Assembly (NCBI GenBank): GCA_025408425.1
Contig: JANXYX010000043.1
Coordinates: 151,500 to 215,499, forward strand
Origin: Granulicella sp.
Lineage (GTDB): Bacteria; Acidobacteriota; Terriglobia; Terriglobales; Acidobacteriaceae
Length of the DNA: 64,000 nt
Direction: 5' to 3'
Shown here: in pieces, positions 60,201 through 64,000 of the stretch
Layout: each line of letters starts with the position of its first letter
Position numbering within the stretch: the stretch's first letter is position 1
Notes under the pieces: generated by a model
What the model was told of the DNA's origin: nothing
Database searches by the model: none
Seen by the model: only the letters and a program-made list of their open reading frames with translations
Position numbers and translations under genes: made by a program

Positions 60201-61489
60201 CGTTCTATGGTTGTTGCGTCAAACAAGTCAGTATTAAATTCAATCCTGCCGTGGATGCCGCTGCTGTCTTCTTCGAGATAAAGCGATAGATCGTACTTTG
60301 ATGTCTCGCCACCTCCACCAAAAGATTCGAGATCCAGGTCGGCAAGGTGGAAATTTCCGCCAGGAGTGTTACGCAGTGAAAAGAGAACCTGAAATAGGGG
60401 ACTGTGACTGCGGCTGCGTTCGGGATGCAGTTCCTGTACAAGTTGCTCGAACGGCATCTCCTCATGGGCATAGGCTGAGAGAGCTGCCTCTTTGACCCTC
60501 GCGAGTAGTTCGCAAAACGTCGGATCCCCAGTGAGTTTTGTCCGAAGAACCAGCGTATTAGCGAAGAGGCCAATAATCCCCTCAAGCTCAGAACGATTCC
60601 TATTGGCGGTTGGGGTGCCAAGAACAATATCATCCTGCCCTGTATAGCGCGCCAGCAGAACTTGGAAGGCAGCGAGCATCGTCATATACCTGGTGACGGC
60701 TTGCTTTTGACTGAGCGACTTAAGTTGCTCGGAAAGGTCTACGGGAAGGGTGAACCGCAGTGAAGCTCCGTTCAAAGTTTGCACTGCCGGACGCAAACGA
60801 TCAGTAGGCAGTTCCAAGTTGACCGGCATGTCCTGAAGTTGCTGCTTCCAGTAAGCAAGTTGGCGGTCCAGGTGATCCCCACTCAAGTGCTCTCGTTGCC
60901 AGACCGCAAAATCAGCGTATTGAATTTGCAACTCGAGTAGTTGAGGTGGCTGGCCCGCAAGAAAGCTCTGATAAAAAGCTCCCAACTCGCGAACCAGAAC
61001 ACTCCGCGACCATCCATCAAATACGATGTGGTGCGTGGTCAGGAGCAACAGGTGATCTTCCGAAGCCAGACGCATCAACTGCGCCCGCAGGATTGGCCCC
61101 GTCTTGATATTGATAGGGGTCTGCGCCTCTTCGCGCGTAAGTCGAAGCGCTTCACCTTCCGCTGCTGGCAGGTCCAGGTGGCTAAGGTCGGTAAGTGGCA
61201 ATGGAATATGCAACGAAGGAGAGACCAGTTGCATAGGCTCCCCTTCCGTTGCTACGAACGTCGTTCGGAAGATATCGTGACGCTCGACAATCCTATTGAG
61301 ACTGTAAGCGAGCGCCTCGGGGTTCAGGCGCCCACGAATGCGGAGCGCCCATGGAATCAAGTACGAAGTTTGGTCAGGATCCAATTGCTCCACAAACCAG
61401 AGACGGAGCTGAGCAAATGTCAACGGAAACGCATAGGTTGCGCTGGCCATCGCTTCTTCGTTCTTCGAGGTGTTTTGAACCACGTCCAT
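54257..61489 (-). CDS. Two-module non-ribosomal peptide synthetase, C-A-T-C-A-T-TE
   Basis: Assembles a peptide on two modules. 2410 residues from the ATG at 61489, 10 nt after the dioxygenase stop; a longer frame from 61546 overlaps it. Domains: C1 about 20-460 (HHIVFDG 153-159); A1 about 475-965 (FTSGSTGRPKG, NFYGPTE, YRTGDL); T1 with Ser1017 in DLGGHS; C2 about 1075-1505 (HHAISDG 1209-1215); A2 about 1535-2020; T2 with Ser2074 in IGGHS; thioesterase about 2115-2385 with GYCEG, Cys2207 where Ser is usual, and Asp2234 and His2362 candidates. A2 pocket residues read D-I-L-Q-L-G-M-I-W, which I recall as glycine-like. A1 reads roughly D-M-P-H-C-G-F-V-W, unassigned. No epimerase or methyltransferase domain. 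The leading C domain suggests N-acylation or an upstream donor. Confidence 0.93.
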   Translation of the reverse strand: MDVVQNTSKNEEAMASATYAFPLTFAQLRLWFVEQLDPDQTSYLIPWALRIRGRLNPEALAYSLNRIVERHDIFRTTFVATEGEPMQLVSPSLHIPLPLTDLSHLDLPAAEGEALRLTREEAQTPINIKTGPILRAQLMRLASEDHLLLLTTHHIVFDGWSRSVLVRELGAFYQSFLAGQPPQLLELQIQYADFAVWQREHLSGDHLDRQLAYWKQQLQDMPVNLELPTDRLRPAVQTLNGASLRFTLPVDLSEQLKSLSQKQAVTRYMTMLAAFQVLLARYTGQDDIVLGTPTANRNRSELEGIIGLFANTLVLRTKLTGDPTFCELLARVKEAALSAYAHEEMPFEQLVQELHPERSRSHSPLFQVLFSLRNTPGGNFHLADLDLESFGGGGETSKYDLSLYLEEDSSGIHGRIEFNTDLFDATTIERMLGHYRGLLESIVKDPQQRLSELEFLSAAERSQLLIDWNNTSRAYNRDCCLYDLFEQQVERRGDAIAVVFGEQRISYRELNERANQLAHYLRRQGVGKGQRIGLFIERSLDMFVGLLGIQKTGAAYVPLDPAYPADRVRATLEAAGITLLVTAEKLLVALPDHQGSVVCLDRDLSLLEQESTANPRSGATADDVVYVIFTSGSTGRPKGVELRHRGVVNLLEWMREELNFSECDVFPALASFAFDMSVPELYLALVSGGTVALAQRHLAADGEELARFLQLNRASIVHATPTTWTLLLDAGYTGQGVKRCIGAEPLPAELFSRLMAAGKDTPLYNFYGPTETTVWSTFHRFESASEQVVIGRPLANTQVYLVDAHQNPVPVGVLGEILIGGDGLARGYLNQPELTAEKFIPSPFSSDADARLYRTGDLARYLLDGRIEFAGRVDHQVKIRGYRIELGEIETALAKQETIRECVVMAREDVAGDKRLVAYVVPESGAITTPGAMLEWLKQRLPEYMVPSAFVILERLPLSPNGKVDRKALPTPDYDNSPGIREMGNPVEELIANIWAEVLKSKQVTQSANFFDLGGHSLLAAKVVARIRQTLNVELPLSAIFESPTVAGLASRVDTLLREGNVSSEPAMVPMNSSSPVPLSFAQQRLWFLDQLEPNSASYNVPMALRLTGMIDTEAMEAALIAMVARHESLRTTLQLQEGDPVQVVATDLALPLTKSELSHLPMDQAEAEARRLVKEEAQRPFNLSAGPLFRSLLIQLAGEDHILMVNMHHAISDGWSLGVLSGELATLYEVFRKGEPSPLPPLPLTYRDYSVWQRAYLAGGGLEQQLSYWKKQMAGAPLSIELPTDRVRPPVQTFHGKKQIVSFPQDLLDALKALSRAEGATLFITLLAAFNVLLSRYSGQKDLVVGTASAGRRHAATEKIIGFFVNTLLLRTDLSDDPAFRDLLALVRQTTLNAYANQDVPFEKLVEELNPVRDMSRSPLFQVMIIQQNASQRTNSFESLHAEPFVTTGETAKVDLLLNVSEVDGQLRCALEYNTDLYDQQTIDRFLEHYQTLLEAVVGDPSQRVSQIAFQREHERHQLLLEWNDTATTYPSEQCLQELIEAQVARAPDHIAVVFEEQKITYSNLNQRANKLAHHLRGMGVGPEILVGVCLDRSPEMLVAILAVLKAGGAYLPVDPAFPKDRQAFMLEDARAPVLLTNSKLSAAMPPHSAVEVCIDTEWDSIEVHFHENPDRLNAPDNLAYVLYTSGSTGKPKGVMITHRNLLNFLESMRLEPGLTESDTLVAVTTLSFDIAGLELWLPLYVGARVVIASREVAMDGARLATLLHASGATMMQATPATWRLLLESAWKGEPNLVVLCGGEALSPSLVNGLLPLCKSLWNMYGPTETTIWSTISQVKAGEDISLGHPIANTQIVILDSNHQLVPIGVIGELCIGGDGLSRGYLNRPELTAERFVPNPFIQQWGAMLYKTGDLARRLYDGRIEYVGRTDHQVKIRGFRIELGEIEAVLARHSAVQECVVIAREDQPGNKSIAAYLVPVNSQIRLDMEELSTSVKEFLPDYMIPTGWMQLERLPLTANGKISRKDLPLPDQRASKIATGKAPRTLVEIRLASIWEEVLNIPSVRVDDDFFNIGGHSLLAVQMMSRAREAFGCDLPLNLLFGAPKLGDLAQIIQAERGKHPFRTIIPIRKTGSKPPLFCVSRPNANALGFVFLTRSLSPDQPVIGLQSQMDKDGSNWVYDQNEYEAKAKEYIKAMREVYPNGPYLLTGYCEGAHIAFEMARELETMKLPVAMIAILDAWPVENTVSRTKYILRGYVRELRKFRSLSLAGKFQFLKRPLFKRRNKTSANAPVDPAAAANAQQRKITSEQIKKRYWPGPDFVPTKYSGRLTLFRTKKQIAVRINDYKMGWSERALGGVEVIQVPGTHGLILREPGVIYLAQKMQDCIDRALQDTPQVENDEVLIPDQFNVAANAS

Positions 61490-61499
61490 TGTTATCCCG

Positions 61500-62540
61500 T
61501 CAGACGGCAGATGCTTGATGCGCATGGAACATGTCACCCAACGCAACTACAATCTTGCGGGGAGGAACATAAGAATCCCTAGCATGCGCGACAAGCATGT
61601 TGTCGAGGCAGACTAGATCGCCCTGACGCCATTGGAAGCGAACGGCATTACGCTCATAAATCTCACCAACATGATCCATCACCTCATCCTCTATGGGCGA
61701 ACCGTCGCCGTAGTAGACGTGGCGCGGCAGATCTTCACGCTTGAAGATCGAGAGCAGTGACTGCCGAACTTCGGGATCAAGACAGTGAACATGATGCAAT
61801 TGCACCTGATTGAAAAACGTTTTTTCCCCTGTTTTTGGATGGACAAGTATAGCTTGACAACGCTGACTTACTCGCAGGTCGTCCTTGCCATGCCACTCAC
61901 AAGTCATACCGGCTTTTTTGCAGGATTCCTCTACCAAGGCGCGATCATCAGTACTGAAAAAACGCTGCCAACTGACATCAAGTCCATCAGAGAAATTGCG
62001 TACATAGAGGAGCCCAAGTTGCTCGAACTTTTCCCGGACCAACGGGTCGAGCTGCTGAAAGACCTTACGGCAATCGACGATAGGAGTCGCCCCTCCTTCT
62101 TTCGCGACTGTAACGCAGAAGAAGTTAATCTTGCTCGGCCAAGAACTCATATGTGAGCTCTCATTGTGATAGAGGATGCACTTGTCTTCGGGATAGGGGG
62201 TAGAGGTATAAACTCGACCGGCTACGCCTTCCCTTGGAAGGTCACCGTATTCGGAGAATAGGTCCTCGCAGATAGAAGAAGCTACTCGCTCGAAGTCCGC
62301 TGCATTGCTGAGATTGAATCCGCGAAAGAGGATGCCTCCGTGCTTGTACAGCTTACTTTCGATAAAGTCCCGGTTGTTCCTGGCCCAATCGGACAGGTCT
62401 ACTTGATCCGCAGCGGGCTGGATAATCAGGGGGAGCGGTTGATCCTCCTGCAGGAGGCTTTCGCGTACGGGATTGAAGTTTGACAGATCAACGGCTTTGC
62501 GCCGGATCGGCCCCATACTTTTTCTCGGAAGTGTAGCCAC
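61500..62540 (-). CDS. Fe(II)/2-oxoglutarate-dependent dioxygenase, TauD/SyrP-like
   Basis: 346 residues from a GTG at 62540 with AGGAGAG about 6 nt upstream. A non-heme iron oxygenase; the facial triad is H125-x-E127 (YHNESSH) and H319 (VAHARDS), with R328 binding 2-oxoglutarate. The HxE variant is the one seen in clavaminate synthase and AsnO-type amino-acid hydroxylases. Typical SyrP-like segments include GGILFRGFNL, ATPIVDCRKVFQQLDP and GDLVCLDNMLVAHAR. Directly upstream of and 10 nt from the NRPS, so it probably hydroxylates an amino acid while bound to the carrier domain or before loading. Confidence 0.88.
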   Translation of the reverse strand: MATLPRKSMGPIRRKAVDLSNFNPVRESLLQEDQPLPLIIQPAADQVDLSDWARNNRDFIESKLYKHGGILFRGFNLSNAADFERVASSICEDLFSEYGDLPREGVAGRVYTSTPYPEDKCILYHNESSHMSSWPSKINFFCVTVAKEGGATPIVDCRKVFQQLDPLVREKFEQLGLLYVRNFSDGLDVSWQRFFSTDDRALVEESCKKAGMTCEWHGKDDLRVSQRCQAILVHPKTGEKTFFNQVQLHHVHCLDPEVRQSLLSIFKREDLPRHVYYGDGSPIEDEVMDHVGEIYERNAVRFQWRQGDLVCLDNMLVAHARDSYVPPRKIVVALGDMFHAHQASAV

Positions 62541-62946
62541 TTTGTTCTCTCCTATGTGTGATTTGCGATCTCCGACTTGCTGGGATATCGGTAGTCCAAA
62601 GCACTAACCGTTGTCTTCCCGTTCACAAGAAAGTCCCGCTTCGAGTGTTGCATCTGAGCCCGCCTGCCAGCAGTGTATTTTAATGCGACTTCTGTTTAGC
62701 CACTGCTACGAAAGTTGCATCCATCACGGATCGGAATCACCCGATTATAGCAGTGAAAGATCAGTTCCAATCTAGCCTCAACATTCCTGTATCCCATTTG
62801 TAACTAATGGCTTACGAGATCTATCCGGGTCGCTACTCACTTCTTCCAAGCCTTCGAATCGTACTTCCAAACCTAGCCTCACGACCGCTTGACTAACCTC
62901 AAATGCTGACCAGTGGAGTGCCCGATCTTTTGTACCGGTTGGATTG
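62541..62946. other. Upstream region of the NRPS cluster and IS flank, no gene
   Basis: About 400 bp between the dioxygenase start and the transposase stop. It should hold the promoter of the dioxygenase-NRPS unit and one end of the IS element. I could not identify a consensus promoter or the terminal inverted repeat. Confidence 0.4.
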
Positions 62947-63849
62947 TTAGTGTAGCGCATTGATTTTTGTAAGTATCTCGTCGCCGTCGAGGGTGTGGGG
63001 AAGTGGAAAGCGTACTTTGCTTTCCACTTCTCCATACCCTGTTTTCATTTCGGGTTGCCACGTTTCCGGTGCTGGCGATCTGTAGCCGAGCGAAGAGTGT
63101 GGACGGATGGTGTTGTAGTGAACCCGCCAGCGTTCTGCCAGCACCTGCACCTCCTTCAACGAGTAGAAGATCTCTCCGTTGAGGAACTCGTCCCGCAGCT
63201 TTGAGTTGAAGCTCTCGCAGTAGCCGTTCTCCCACGGACTACCGGGTTCGATATAGAGTGTCTTTGCGCCGGTATCAGCCAGCCATTTCCGCAGGTCCTT
63301 GGCGACGAACTCCGGGCCATTGTCCGACCGTATGTGCTCCGGCACGCCCTTCATGACCATGACATCGGCCAGGGACTCGATCACCTTGGCGCTGCTCCAG
63401 CGACGTTCAGGGCGAACCAACAGGCTCTCCCGGGTGTGTTCATCGATCAGATTCAACATGCGCACCGTCCTTCCATCATGGGTCTTCGCACTGACGAAGT
63501 CGTAGCTCCAGACATGATTGGCGTGCTGTGGACGCAGCCGCACGCATGACCCGTCGTTGAGCCACAACCGCCCTCTCGGCTTCTGCTTCTGTGGAACCTT
63601 CAGCCCCTCACGACGCCAGATTCGCTCGACCCGGTCCTTGCCGACCTTCCAGCCTGCCCGCTTGAGCAGCGCCGTGATCCGACGATAGCCATAGCGACCA
63701 TATTGGCTGGCCAACGTTACGATGGCCCGGGTAAGTGTATCTTCGTCGTCGCGCTGTGTCGGCCGATAGCGTTGCGTGCCGCGTGGCTGTTTCACCGCCC
63801 GGCACGCCTGCCGCTCGCTCATCCCATGCGCTTGCCGCGCATGGCTCAC
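62947..63849 (-). CDS. IS3-family transposase OrfB (IS407-like)
   Basis: 300 residues as read from the GTG at 63849; the frame is open further upstream (LSPERRRCAV) to the overlap with orfA, as in an OrfAB fusion. HTH_21 region QYGRYGYRRITALLKRAGW, then the rve integrase core. The catalytic triad is Asp in WSYDFVSAKT, Asp in RSDNGPEF and Glu in GSPWENGYCESFN, with the usual spacing. The C-terminal YNTIRPHSSLGYRSPAPE is diagnostic of IS3 family. Intact in the visible part. Confidence 0.93.
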   Translation of the reverse strand: MSHARQAHGMSERQACRAVKQPRGTQRYRPTQRDDEDTLTRAIVTLASQYGRYGYRRITALLKRAGWKVGKDRVERIWRREGLKVPQKQKPRGRLWLNDGSCVRLRPQHANHVWSYDFVSAKTHDGRTVRMLNLIDEHTRESLLVRPERRWSSAKVIESLADVMVMKGVPEHIRSDNGPEFVAKDLRKWLADTGAKTLYIEPGSPWENGYCESFNSKLRDEFLNGEIFYSLKEVQVLAERWRVHYNTIRPHSSLGYRSPAPETWQPEMKTGYGEVESKVRFPLPHTLDGDEILTKINALH

Positions 63850-63872
63850 CGCACAACGCCGTCGTTCAGGGC

Positions 63873-64000
63873 TTAGAAGTTTCCCGAGGCGATGTCCTTC
63901 AACACCAGCTTCTCCAGGCTCAACTCCGATACCAACCGCTTCAGCTTCGCGTTCTCCTGCTCCAACTCCTTCAGCCGTCGAGCCTGATCCACCTTCAACC
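63873..64000 (-). CDS. IS3-family OrfA, C-terminal fragment (cut by the window edge)
   Basis: Minus strand reads LKVDQARRLKELEQEN then AKLKRLVSELSLEKLVLKD and ends ASGNF-stop at 63873-63875. This leucine-zipper-like helix is the OrfA C terminus that mediates transposase multimerisation. OrfB lies in the -1 frame relative to it and overlaps the stop, consistent with translational frameshifting producing OrfAB. Confidence 0.85.
   Translation of the reverse strand, partial: LKVDQARRLKELEQENAKLKRLVSELSLEKLVLKDIASGNF

Larger units (their letters stand above)
62947..64000 (-). mobile_element. IS3-family insertion sequence, partial at the window edge
   Basis: orfA (cut by the edge) and orfB, in the -1 arrangement of IS3 elements. 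OrfB shows the DDE catalytic core. The right end lies outside the window, so length, inverted repeats and target duplication cannot be read. Next to the NRPS cluster promoter. Confidence 0.85.

Noticed and set aside
62778..63035. 85-codon minus-strand frame overlapping the transposase end
   Set aside because: Overlaps orfB in another frame and shows no family motif or RBS.

Overview
The window looks like chromosomal DNA of an Acidobacteriota, class Terriglobia (Granulicella/Edaphobacter/Terriglobus type). This rests on an Oar-like TonB-dependent receptor with an N-terminal carboxypeptidase-regulatory domain, exported YncE-type beta-propellers beside an AcpA-type phosphoesterase, and moderately high GC. 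No rRNA, tRNA or CRISPR was seen. The organism assignment is inference.

Layout. 1-2.2 kb (minus): peptidase M24, accB and the start of accC. 2.3-5.8 kb (plus): a Tat-exported metallophosphoesterase and a GH31 alpha-glucosidase. 5.8-11.1 kb (minus): a small HTH protein, a phosphofructokinase with pyrophosphate-type active-site residues, and a tetR-fadD-MBL hydrolase operon with a palindromic operator upstream. 11.7-24.5 kb: gltB (minus) divergent from argR-C-B-D-F-G-H-argA-like (plus), sharing a palindromic promoter region. 25-31 kb: an ABC ATPase, an unknown secreted protein, and two YncE-like propellers around an AcpA-like phosphatase. 31-37 kb (minus): a TolC-MFP-RND efflux operon. 37-38 kb: a second metallophosphoesterase. 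38-52 kb: a GntR regulator with a Tdh-family dehydrogenase on minus, facing a seven-gene plus-strand unit (TonB receptor, GH39, MFS, enolase-superfamily dehydratase, AraD1/FAH, beta-hydroxyacid dehydrogenase, ketoglutarate-semialdehyde-type ALDH). That unit reads as hemicellulose uptake and non-phosphorylative pentose oxidation. 52-54 kb: tex, split into two frames. 54-62.5 kb (minus): an alpha-ketoglutarate dioxygenase and a two-module NRPS. 63-64 kb: the edge of an IS3-family element.

Most notable: (1) tex is interrupted at A AAT TTA followed directly by TAG, the layout of a -1 programmed frameshift site, and the -1 frame restores the full protein. (2) Three gene ends (pfkA, gltB, argA-like) carry a related 3' element made of a G/C-run palindrome, an internal stem and a terminator hairpin; the two best copies share a 16-nt identical block and a covarying stem. 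(3) The NRPS/dioxygenase pair encodes C-A-T-C-A-T-TE with a cysteine in place of the usual thioesterase serine. (4) A repeated TTGGTAC(C/T)ACCT site probably ties the GntR regulator to the pentose unit.

Starts were moved from the longest frame where a ribosome-binding site, a stop/start overlap or family length decided the matter. All family calls come from motifs read by eye, with no database search.
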